Source: Methanomassiliicoccales archaeon (GTDB lineage Archaea; Thermoplasmatota; Thermoplasmata; Methanomassiliicoccales; JACIVX01). Taken from it: a stretch of 64,000 nucleotides of DNA. Of the stretch, positions 16,038-23,919 are shown piece by piece. Numbering within the stretch: the first letter of the stretch is position 1; each line of letters begins with the position of its first letter. Under the pieces are notes generated by a model. It was not told the origin of the DNA, made no database searches, and saw only the letters and a program-made list of their open reading frames with translations. The DNA is taken from the NCBI GenBank assembly GCA_014361295.1, contig JACIVX010000001.1, positions 631,924 through 695,923 on the forward strand, given 5' to 3'. The translations under genes were made by a program, and so were the position numbers.

Positions 16038-18065
16038 AAAAATCGCAAGATCCCTTGTAAGGGTGACCAGGTCAACAATTTCAATCCCGTGATTTGAAGA
16101 CTTAAGCGCATCTCTGAAATTGTTCTCGCAGAAGGCGCAAGCAGTGATGAGGTGATTGGCACCGGTTTCGATCGCTTGCTCGAGCCTTCTTCTGCCGATG
16201 AATGATGCGAGTTCGGGATGGGTCTTTTTCACCCCAGCACCAGCGCCACAACAGATCGACTTAGTTCTGTTGAATCTCATTTCAGTCAGCTTTAGGCCAG
16301 GTATCGAATTGATGATCGAACGAGGTGCCTCAAAGATCCCTCGATGCCGACCAAGATCGCAAGGATCGTGGTAAGTCACGTGCATGGATTTCATTCGAAA
16401 TTCAATCCTTCCCTCTTTGAGAAATGATGCGATTGTTTGAGAAATGTGTTCGACTTTGAAATCAAATTCAGGAACATATTGTGAGTACAAGGACAGCATG
16501 TTGTAACAGCCTGGACAGGACGTGATGATCTTGCGTGCACCTGTTTTTCTCATTCTAGAAGTATTTCTTGATGCCAGTGTCACAAAAACGTCTTTCGCAC
16601 CTATTTTCAAAAAAGGCGAACCACAACATACCTCATCGGCGCCTAGATACGATACATTCAACCCTGCGGAAATGAGGATATCGATCGCCGCTCTTGGGAT
16701 TTCAGGTGCACGAAGTGAATTGAAGCACCCAGCAAAATAGAGAATAGAACCATCAGACGGAATATCTAAACCATCTGACCATTCCGTTCTATTCTCTGGC
16801 GGTTCGTTCCATGGACTTCCCCATTGTTTCACGTTCGAAATCATTTCCTCCTGTTCTGGCGTTGGGAGAAGTCCCTTCTGTACGGCTCTGCACCTCATCT
16901 CCCTCATCAATCTTGGAGTATCGATTTTTACGGGGCACATCTCGGTGCAGAGACCGCATTGAGTACAATATGTGAGACCGCCCTCGACACCCTTTTCGAG
17001 GCCTTCCAACTCGGCAGTGAAACATACACCTCTACCACCCAAATACGCGTGACCTCCAAAGTCAGGACCCAAAACATCATAAACTGGACATTTCAATAGA
17101 CAGCTTCCGCAGTTAATGCAGTACATGACTTCTTTGTCTTCAATCGCACTCCTTCCATTGTCGATGAGAATCAGCACGACCTCCTTTGGACCGTGCATTC
17201 CATAAAACATGATCTTCTCGATATCCGCAGTCCGGCTCGGAGCGCTGATCACGTCGATAAATGAACTATTCAGACTGCCAGTGCCATAGAGAATTTGAAG
17301 TTTGGCAAAATTCATCGCTTCATCCAGATTTGGAACAATCTTTTCGGCTGCGCTTACGATGATGTGCTTTTTTGGTCGTCGCGCGCAAGCCGTAATATTG
17401 CCCTCGTTGTGCACGACAACGATCGAGCCTTCTTCAGCGGTGATGAAATTTGCGCCGGTAATTCCGATAGATGCCCTCGAGATAAACGCTGAGATCTCAT
17501 TTCTGATCGCTTTGGTCAATTCATCTGGATTTGGCTCAACCGGTCGGTCTAGATGGTCACTGAGAATCCGCGCCACATCGTATCTCGTGAGATGCAGTGC
17601 CGGACCTGTTGGATGTACTGTTCGTTCCCTTGCGAGTTGAACAATTCTGTCGCCCGCGTCTGTTTCAACGACCTCAATCCCCTTCGATTCAAGAAAATGG
17701 GTTAGATCGATTTCCTTTGTGACATTCGATTTCGATTTAACGATGAGCTTCTCATCCCCGATTTCCTCGAGGATCATATTGAGGGCTTCATCCTTTGTCG
17801 ATGCGGTGCGGACTCGTATCCCGTTTGCTTCTAATCTTGCAATTGCTTTTTTCAGAAGGGAATTGTCGGAGAAGGATCTCCGCCGTACCTCTCTGGCCCT
17901 TTCCCTTCTTTGCTCGAACCCATCAATTTTGAGTTTATTGATTTCCTGATTATCAAAATTCGTTTGAAAAGCTCTGCGCATTCCCTCAAATCTTGCATAA
18001 TCATCAATCGCTCTTTTTATGATGAACCTCGCCTTTTCCGCGTAAAAATTCGATTCATTTGTCAT
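16032..18065 (-). CDS. LUD domain / 4Fe-4S ferredoxin / CCG-domain fusion (LutB-LutA-like)
   Basis: About 677 residues. Residues about 70-300 are a LUD domain (VKSKSNVTKEIDLTHFLESKG and GITGANFITAEEGSIVVVHNEGN), as in lactate-utilisation protein LutB. Two 4Fe-4S motifs follow: CINCGSCLLKCPVY and CTQCGLCTEMCP. The C-terminal part carries CCG repeats (FAGCFNSLRAP, EVCCGSPFL, TSCPGCYNML, HDPCDLGRH, CCGAGAGVKK, CAFCENNF), as in LutA and heterodisulfide reductase HdrD. In bacteria LutABC oxidise lactate to pyruvate; here the LutB and LutA parts sit in one chain. A role in oxidising a hydroxy acid is inference. I use the ATG at 18065, beyond the stop of the upstream gene; an earlier ATG at 18125 would overlap it. 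Confidence 0.85.
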   Translation of the reverse strand: MTNESNFYAEKARFIIKRAIDDYARFEGMRRAFQTNFDNQEINKLKIDGFEQRRERAREVRRRSFSDNSLLKKAIARLEANGIRVRTASTKDEALNMILEEIGDEKLIVKSKSNVTKEIDLTHFLESKGIEVVETDAGDRIVQLARERTVHPTGPALHLTRYDVARILSDHLDRPVEPNPDELTKAIRNEISAFISRASIGITGANFITAEEGSIVVVHNEGNITACARRPKKHIIVSAAEKIVPNLDEAMNFAKLQILYGTGSLNSSFIDVISAPSRTADIEKIMFYGMHGPKEVVLILIDNGRSAIEDKEVMYCINCGSCLLKCPVYDVLGPDFGGHAYLGGRGVCFTAELEGLEKGVEGGLTYCTQCGLCTEMCPVKIDTPRLMREMRCRAVQKGLLPTPEQEEMISNVKQWGSPWNEPPENRTEWSDGLDIPSDGSILYFAGCFNSLRAPEIPRAAIDILISAGLNVSYLGADEVCCGSPFLKIGAKDVFVTLASRNTSRMRKTGARKIITSCPGCYNMLSLYSQYVPEFDFKVEHISQTIASFLKEGRIEFRMKSMHVTYHDPCDLGRHRGIFEAPRSIINSIPGLKLTEMRFNRTKSICCGAGAGVKKTHPELASFIGRRRLEQAIETGANHLITACAFCENNFRDALKSSNHGIEIVDLVTLTRDLAIFS

Positions 18066-18094
18066 TGGATCGGCAAGCCTCCGTTCACTTTCCC

Positions 18095-18463
18095 CTATTC
18101 TTCGATGAAAGAAAGGGCATCCCATTCCAGATCATGGGCGATACCAGCTTTCGTCAGCATTCTGCTGAGCCTTTCAGCGACCCTAACGACCTCGCCGCCC
18201 TTGGACGTACCCCTGATGTAAAACTCTTTCCTATTGATTGGAAACACAAGTCTCATCTTTCCCTTTCTGTTGTAACCCTCAGGTTTTCTATCTCTCTCTA
18301 ATTCCACCTGGTTAAGGTGGATGAACATCTGCAGGACGTCCTCATCTTCAGGCAACTGATCCGTTTCTTCCAGGAAAGTCTTAAGAAGTTCGGGGAAGAT
18401 CTTTGCAAGATCCTTGTAAGATGTATTTTTCTTAAAAACGAAATGACCACTGGTCGCCTTCAT
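18095..18463 (-). CDS. Conserved-looking hypothetical protein, 122 aa
   Basis: I do not recognise a family. The protein has a mixed alpha/beta look: an acidic helical middle (LLKTFLEETDQLPEDEDVLQMFIHL) followed by basic beta-like segments (NRKGKMRLVFPINRKEFYIRG) and a C-terminal helix (GGEVVRVAERLSRMLTKAG). No Cys clusters, membrane helices or signal peptide are seen. It lies 29 nt upstream of the LUD/CCG fusion on the same strand, so the two are likely co-transcribed. A TATA box (ATTTAAATAG, centred near 18492) lies about 28 nt from the ATG, which predicts a leaderless message for this pair. Confidence 0.65.
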   Translation of the reverse strand: MKATSGHFVFKKNTSYKDLAKIFPELLKTFLEETDQLPEDEDVLQMFIHLNQVELERDRKPEGYNRKGKMRLVFPINRKEFYIRGTSKGGEVVRVAERLSRMLTKAGIAHDLEWDALSFIEE

Positions 18464-18610
18464 TGTGGCGTTCCATATACAAGTTTCTATTTAAATCTGT
18501 TGAAATCGAGTATTGTTTTATATGGAGGTCTCTTCTCGATCAAATTGATAAAAACGATTAATTGCTTAGAATGAAGGGTGAAAAATATCTACAAGAGGGA
18601 ATATTCAACC

Positions 18611-19936
18611 ATGCTCGTTGTATTGACAATCGCCGGATCGGACTCAATCGGGGGCGCAGGGCTCCAGGCGGATATCAAAGCGCTCGCCTCGATGGGAATC
18701 CACGGCGTCTCGGTCGTCACCGCTGTCACTTCTCAGAACACACAACATGTACATGAAATTCACCCAATTCCGGTGGATCACATTATTTCTCAACTCGACG
18801 CGATCCTCGAGGATACAACGATCGGAGCGGTGAAAACCGGAATGCTATACAGTGCTGAGATCGCGGAGGCAGTTGCGGAAAGAATCAAAAATCTTCATTT
18901 TCCAATCGTTGTAGATCCCGTGCTTGTGGCAGGTGTTGGCGATCCATTATCGAAGGAAGATCTGATTCGATCGCTTAAGGATCATGTAATTCCAATATCT
19001 TCCGTTGCGACACCGAATATTCCAGAAGCTGAAGCGATTACAGGTCTCAGAATTAGGTCAGATGAAGATAGAGTAAAGGCTTGCAAGTATATTCTCGATA
19101 TGGGTGCAAAATCGGTCGTGCTCAAAGGAGGTCATTTACAGGGCGAAAAAATCGTCGATACACTTTGCCTTGGTGATGAAATTGTGGAGTTCGTTTCGCG
19201 TCGTGTCGAGCACCGCGGTCATGGCGGAGGTTGTATTCTTTCCGCATATATTGCCGGTTATCTTGCAATCGGCAAGACCATCAAAGAAGCGGTTTACTTA
19301 GCACGCGATAGACTGAGCAATTCGATTGATATGCGTTATGCGATCGGAAAAGGTCTGAAGATTGTCAACCCGATGGCGACGGCGGAAAAGGAAATGGAGC
19401 GATACGCGGTTATGAAATCGCTGAAAGCCGCTGTTAGGGAACTTGAATCGATTCTTCCGACTTCCTGGGTTCCCGAGGTTGGTATCAACTTCGCATATGC
19501 ACTTCCGTGCGCACGTGGACTTGATGAAGTCTGTGGACTCGACGGGAGAATTGGCGTTGTCGGCGACCGGCCGACTCATCTCGGCTGTCCAGACTTTGGA
19601 GTTTCAAAACACATTGCAACAGTAGTGCTCGCGGCGATGCAACATGATCTATCAATCCGCGCAGCCGTTAACATTCGATATCATGAGAATATCCTCGCAT
19701 GTCTGAAACTCGCGGGTTTGAGCGTCGCTTCGTTCAACAGAACTCACGAACCCGAAGGGAGAAAAACTATGGAGTGGGGGACGGATACAGCGATCAAAGA
19801 AGCTGGGTTTATTCCAGATGTGATTTTTGATAAAGGAGGTCACGGAAAAGAGCCGATGATTCGTATCCTCGGAAAAAATCCCTCAGATGTCCTGAGAAAA
19901 ATAAGGTTGGCGCTCGACCGTGCGGTGATACCGTGA
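18611..19936 (+). CDS. thiD: ThiD-ThiN fusion: HMP/HMP-phosphate kinase with thiamine-phosphate synthase domain
   Basis: Residues 1 to about 265 are ThiD: LTIAGSDSIGGAGLQADIKA, VKTGMLYS, VDPVLVAG, LKGGHL and the anion-hole loop GHGGGCILSAYIAG (homologues usually read GTGC there). Residues about 275-440 are a ThiN domain (FAYALPCARGLDEVCGLDGRI and VIFDKGGHGKEP), the archaeal replacement for ThiE. The protein would phosphorylate hydroxymethylpyrimidine and join it to the thiazole phosphate in thiamine synthesis. The start is the ATG at 18611 with GAGGGA about 10 nt upstream, although the frame is open for 11 more codons. I see no TPP riboswitch upstream. It overlaps the next gene by 4 nt (GTGA). 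Confidence 0.92.
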   Translation: MLVVLTIAGSDSIGGAGLQADIKALASMGIHGVSVVTAVTSQNTQHVHEIHPIPVDHIISQLDAILEDTTIGAVKTGMLYSAEIAEAVAERIKNLHFPIVVDPVLVAGVGDPLSKEDLIRSLKDHVIPISSVATPNIPEAEAITGLRIRSDEDRVKACKYILDMGAKSVVLKGGHLQGEKIVDTLCLGDEIVEFVSRRVEHRGHGGGCILSAYIAGYLAIGKTIKEAVYLARDRLSNSIDMRYAIGKGLKIVNPMATAEKEMERYAVMKSLKAAVRELESILPTSWVPEVGINFAYALPCARGLDEVCGLDGRIGVVGDRPTHLGCPDFGVSKHIATVVLAAMQHDLSIRAAVNIRYHENILACLKLAGLSVASFNRTHEPEGRKTMEWGTDTAIKEAGFIPDVIFDKGGHGKEPMIRILGKNPSDVLRKIRLALDRAVIP

Positions 19937-21096
19937 GAATCGCGATGTTTACGGAAAGCTACTTGCCAACCCGGGATGGAGTTGTCACCTCAATTCTATT
20001 GACAAAGAAGAAACTCGAGGAACTTGGGCATGAGGTCATCATATTCGCTCCAGAACCAGAAAATCCTAGGGACAAAGAGGACGGCGTCTATTATTTTCGG
20101 TCTTTCGGTTACAAAAAATATCCCGGTTACAGGATCGCACCATTTCCTTCGAACAAATGCGAGATTCTAAAGAAATTGGATGTCGATGTAATCCATACGC
20201 ACGGTCTATTTTACATGGCTCTGCGGAGCATGTTCGCAGGCAGGACTCTAAAAAAACCAGTCGTCATTTCGTTCCATACGATGGTGACAGATGCCTCCAA
20301 GTACTTCATACGATTACCAATTCCAGAACCGGTCATCAACCGACTTTCTTGGTTTTATATAAGAAAACTTCTCGAACGTGCCGATGCGGTCATCGCCCCA
20401 AGTCATGCGATCAGTGATGAACTTCGACAGCGGGCACCTGGGATGAGGATGATCAAGGTGATTCCGACAGGGATTGACTGTATGAGATTCAATCCCTCCA
20501 TTGACGGCTCTCCAGTGCGAAAAAAGTACGGCTTGGAAAACAACAAGGTCATTCTTCACCTCGGTCGAATCTCTTGGGAAAAGAATATCGATCTCGTGCT
20601 CAAAGGATTCGCTCTGCTCGCAGAAAGAGTTGATGAGGCGCGACTGATGATCGTCGGTGATGGTCCTGCTAGATCACATTATTTGGACATGGTTAGTCGC
20701 ATGGGTATTTCAAATAAGGTAATTTTCACAGGTTTCGTGCCAGACGAAGAATTACCTCTCTATTATGCTGCATGCGATGCTTTTGCAACGGCATCAAAAT
20801 TCGAAACTCAAGGACTCGTCATTCTCGAAGCAATGGCGTGCGGGAAGCCCGTGGCGGGCATCAATTATAGGGCTGTTGCGGAAATCATTGGCCAGAACCA
20901 ACCCTGCTATCTTTTTGAAGACGACCCCGTAAGCTGCGCCGATGCGCTTGAAAAAGCGATTAACTGCCCCAAAGAACACGGAAAAATGATAAGAGAGAGG
21001 GCAGAGCAGTTTTCGGCCATTGAAAGTGTAAGAAAACTTTGCGACCTATACGAGTATGTAATTAAAGAAAAGAAACGAAGGCTGGCGGAAAGATAA
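19933..21096 (+). CDS. GT4-family glycosyltransferase
   Basis: 387 residues with a GT-B fold. The N-terminal acceptor domain starts RIAMFTESYLPTRDGVVTSI. The donor domain has VIPTGIDCMRFNP, LGRISWEKNIDLVLKGF and FATASKFETQGLVILEAMACGKPV, with the EX7E motif of GT4 enzymes. It resembles diacylglycerol glucosyl- and phosphatidyl-inositol mannosyltransferases, so a membrane-lipid acceptor is plausible. It starts at GTG overlapping the thiD-thiN stop by 4 nt, and is followed after 9 nt by a membrane protein and then a second GT4 enzyme. This suggests one envelope- or lipid-glycosylation unit. The sugar donor is unknown. Confidence 0.85.
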   Translation: MRIAMFTESYLPTRDGVVTSILLTKKKLEELGHEVIIFAPEPENPRDKEDGVYYFRSFGYKKYPGYRIAPFPSNKCEILKKLDVDVIHTHGLFYMALRSMFAGRTLKKPVVISFHTMVTDASKYFIRLPIPEPVINRLSWFYIRKLLERADAVIAPSHAISDELRQRAPGMRMIKVIPTGIDCMRFNPSIDGSPVRKKYGLENNKVILHLGRISWEKNIDLVLKGFALLAERVDEARLMIVGDGPARSHYLDMVSRMGISNKVIFTGFVPDEELPLYYAACDAFATASKFETQGLVILEAMACGKPVAGINYRAVAEIIGQNQPCYLFEDDPVSCADALEKAINCPKEHGKMIRERAEQFSAIESVRKLCDLYEYVIKEKKRRLAER

Positions 21097-21105
21097 AGTA
21101 AGTGA

Positions 21106-21705
21106 ATGAGAGTACATGTTCGGATGATTGACATCGGCCAGGTCATCTATTCTTATTTCTTACCTCTCGGCATATGGGGTATGCTGGGATGTATATTCAT
21201 TCTCTTTTACATCGATGCCATCGTGTTTCCGACATTGCCTGAGCTCTTTACCGTCATTATATTCATGACAAAGCCCGAAACTTGGTTTGGTCTGGCGATT
21301 TTGGGAGTGATCGCCATTTCAGAGTTTCTCGGGCTGACGACACTTTATTTAATCGTCAAGAAATCCAAGGTCCCACAGCGGATTGAAAGAGCGGTTAACA
21401 AGTACAAAGATTTCCTCGTCATGGGTGATGAAAGAATCATTCTGCTGAATCGAATCGCACCAATTCTCCCATTTCTCGGCGCTTTTGTCGCGATCTGCAA
21501 ATGGTCGTATACGAAATCAGTTGCTTACACGTTCATTGGTGGGATCAGTAAATACGGAATCATTCTAACCGCAAGTGGTCTTTTCTTTGCATTGCTATCC
21601 ACTGGCACTGCCCAGACAATCACTCTGATGATGATTCTCATTGTGATTGCGATCAGCTTCGTTTGTGCGTATTTCAAGAGCAGGAGGCTGAAGAAAAACC
21701 AATGA
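21106..21705 (+). CDS. Polytopic membrane protein, VTT/DedA-like
   Basis: 199 residues with about five hydrophobic segments (about 15-35, 43-58, 60-82, 122-140 and 150-195). The segment NRIAPILPFLGAFVAICKWSYTKSVAYTFIGG resembles the conserved re-entrant R-x-P motif of the VTT (DedA/TMEM41/VMP1) family, whose members move or flip lipids. The match is moderate, so the family call is tentative. It sits between two GT4 glycosyltransferases and overlaps the second by 4 nt (ATGA), so a role in handling a lipid-linked sugar is a fair inference. The start could instead be the ATG at 21124. Confidence 0.65.
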   Translation: MRVHVRMIDIGQVIYSYFLPLGIWGMLGCIFILFYIDAIVFPTLPELFTVIIFMTKPETWFGLAILGVIAISEFLGLTTLYLIVKKSKVPQRIERAVNKYKDFLVMGDERIILLNRIAPILPFLGAFVAICKWSYTKSVAYTFIGGISKYGIILTASGLFFALLSTGTAQTITLMMILIVIAISFVCAYFKSRRLKKNQ

Positions 21706-22796
21706 GAATCGCAATTGTTAATCCGTTTCACTACCCGTATCTTGGTGGAATTGAGCACCGAATCCATCATATTTCAAGGAGATTGGCTTGCCACCATGAA
21801 GTCTACGTCGTTACGGGAAGATTACCGGAAACCGAGGAAATCGAAGAAATCGATGGGTACTATGTTAAACGATTGCCCTCATTCTATCTCAATATATACA
21901 ATCCTCCAATGATTTGGACAAAGGGTATTGAAATCACTCTCAAAGAATTGAAGCCCGATGTGATTGACCTGCACTATCGGTGGGCCAGGGGATATACAAA
22001 GTCGGTGGTTTCTCAGAATACAGCCAAAGTACTAACCTGGCACAATGCATACGGTGAGGGCGATGGCCTACTTCGTTCATTGAGCATTGTTAATGATATG
22101 CTCTTTAGTAGAAACAAGAAAAAATTTCAAAGAATCGTGTGCATCAGCGATTTTGTCGCCAAGGACCTCATCTCTCGGGGGTTTCCAGCCGAAAAATTAT
22201 CGGTTGTACCAAATGGTGTTGACCTTCCACCGGATAGGAACTTAAACGACGAAGAGGACTTTATCCTGTTTATAGGGAGACTCGTCAGAACGAAAGGTCT
22301 TCGATATCTTATCGAAGCGATGAAGTTTGTTGATGAGAAGTTGATCATTTGTGGCTCTGGACCCGAGAGAAACCGATTGGAGAGACTCGCTAAAAAATAT
22401 CAATTGGAAAAGAAAATCATCTTTTTGGGCAAAGTCAGCGAAGAAAAAAAACACCAACTCCTGGCAAGATGCAAGATCTTTGTAATGCCGTCACTAATCG
22501 AATCCTATGGGATCGCAGTCGCGGAGGGAATGGCTTATGGGAAACCTGTCGTTGGGTCAAGAACCGGAGGTTTGCCAGATGTCATTGGAGAGGCGGGGAT
22601 TCTAGTGGAACCGAGGAACTCAAAAGAACTGGCATCATCGATAAATGCGTTACTGTCTGACGATGATCTCAGGAGGGATCTCGGTCGTAAGGCACGAGAA
22701 AGGGCAAAGGAATTCTCTTGGGATAAAGCAGCGAAGATGATGGAAAGGATATACGTCGAGGTTTCCTCGCAGGCGAATAGATCTATTTCAGAATGA
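21702..22796 (+). CDS. GT4-family glycosyltransferase
   Basis: The protein starts MRIAIVNPFHYPYLGGIEHRIHHI, typical of GT4 acceptor domains. VVPNGVDLPPD, FIGRLVRTKGLRYLIEAM and MPSLIESYGIAVAEGMAYGKPVVGSRTGG form the donor-binding half with the EX7E motif. Length is 364 residues. The ATG overlaps the stop of the upstream membrane gene (ATGA), so translation is coupled. It is a divergent paralogue of the enzyme at 19933-21096 (they share the fold and motifs but little else), which suggests two successive sugar additions. Donor and acceptor are unknown. Confidence 0.87.
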   Translation: MRIAIVNPFHYPYLGGIEHRIHHISRRLACHHEVYVVTGRLPETEEIEEIDGYYVKRLPSFYLNIYNPPMIWTKGIEITLKELKPDVIDLHYRWARGYTKSVVSQNTAKVLTWHNAYGEGDGLLRSLSIVNDMLFSRNKKKFQRIVCISDFVAKDLISRGFPAEKLSVVPNGVDLPPDRNLNDEEDFILFIGRLVRTKGLRYLIEAMKFVDEKLIICGSGPERNRLERLAKKYQLEKKIIFLGKVSEEKKHQLLARCKIFVMPSLIESYGIAVAEGMAYGKPVVGSRTGGLPDVIGEAGILVEPRNSKELASSINALLSDDDLRRDLGRKARERAKEFSWDKAAKMMERIYVEVSSQANRSISE

Positions 22797-22881
22797 CCTC
22801 CAGGAATCAACTCGGAATCACTGCACATGATTATTACTTTAGTACAGAATTAAAAGAGAAAATTACAAGGAATGACAATAG

Positions 22882-23829
22882 TCAGAGAACATCGAGCAAC
22901 GTGATAGTAAAATAAAGCGTCTTCCCAACGACCTCAGCGTTGTAATTAAGGACGATATTTCCCGCATTCTCGTCAACTTCATACAAATAGAATGTCTTTC
23001 CGAATTCGTCTTTTCCCTTAATCATACCAGCGTCACTGCTCGTGAGAAGATGATGTACCCGGATGATGCCAGCCCCACCGTTGGCGGAGGAGTCGATGCA
23101 CTTGACCTCTGCATACCAGCCTGTCTGAGATGAAGATTGCGAATCAACATAAATTTTGTAAATTCCGCCAGGAACTGGTGTATTCATCACAAGTACCTTG
23201 TTCGTAAGAGTATTGACGTTGAGGCAGATGACATCCCACCCCCATTTTGGATCCTTGAGTGTGAGGCCATCCTTTGGATATGCTGAGAATTTTTCAACAA
23301 AGGAGGTGATGTTATAGGATTCAAAAACTGATATCTCCTCAATCAATGGAAGAGTGACGAGTTTCGACTTATCAAGTTCACCGTATCCGTCCTGCGGCGA
23401 AACAACGATGACCTTCGTCTCGCCAACTGCCATGCCAATGATTCCCCGTTCGAATCCCCTGATCATTTGTCCACTACCAATTTTGAATTGAAGAGGCTTA
23501 TATTCGCTTTGATTTTTCAGCGTAAATGATAAAGACTTTGGATACAGTGCATTGTTTGAAGCGACATCCCATATTGAGGTATCGAAGACTCTTCCGTCAG
23601 CGAATCTACCGATGTAATCGACTTTGACAGTATCGCCCCATTTTGCTTTCTGAAGAGCTGGTGAGGACTCACTTTTTGTTCCTTCGTAGATGAGAATGGC
23701 AACGCTGCTGGCACTGATCAGCAGGATTGCAATCAGGACGATGAATGCAAGGTTCAGCGCACCCATCAAGTTTTTTCTGTCAATGGCAGATCTCATGGAG
23801 ATGCTCGCGAGCACATCGATTTGCGTCAT
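22882..23829 (-). CDS. Membrane-anchored FKBP-type peptidyl-prolyl isomerase
   Basis: One N-terminal hydrophobic helix (ALNLAFIVLIAILLISASSVAILIY, about residues 24-48) anchors the protein, which would put the rest outside the cell. The FKBP domain follows: GDTVKVDYIGRFADGRVFDTS, FKIGSGQMIRGFERGIIGMAVGETK and PQDGYGELDKSKL with an insert-in-flap. The C-terminal half (about 185-315) is a beta-rich region I do not recognise. It probably folds exported proteins; that location is inferred from the helix. The ATG at 23829 lies within a TATA-like stretch, and internal ATGs at 23796 and 23766 are possible starts. It is convergent with the glycosyltransferase gene. Confidence 0.85.
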   Translation of the reverse strand: MTQIDVLASISMRSAIDRKNLMGALNLAFIVLIAILLISASSVAILIYEGTKSESSPALQKAKWGDTVKVDYIGRFADGRVFDTSIWDVASNNALYPKSLSFTLKNQSEYKPLQFKIGSGQMIRGFERGIIGMAVGETKVIVVSPQDGYGELDKSKLVTLPLIEEISVFESYNITSFVEKFSAYPKDGLTLKDPKWGWDVICLNVNTLTNKVLVMNTPVPGGIYKIYVDSQSSSQTGWYAEVKCIDSSANGGAGIIRVHHLLTSSDAGMIKGKDEFGKTFYLYEVDENAGNIVLNYNAEVVGKTLYFTITLLDVL

Positions 23830-23919
23830 ATAAACCTTCCCTTATCGCTCACTTAACAATAAATCCATCCAGAACGCCACGATTCTTTTTATATCATGCA
23901 AACATTACCTGCCTTTTCG

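Noticed and set aside
18464-18610. Possible TPP riboswitch before the thiD-thiN gene
   Set aside because: I found neither the conserved CUGAGA nor the ACCUGA-type core segments, and the gap also holds the divergent promoter.
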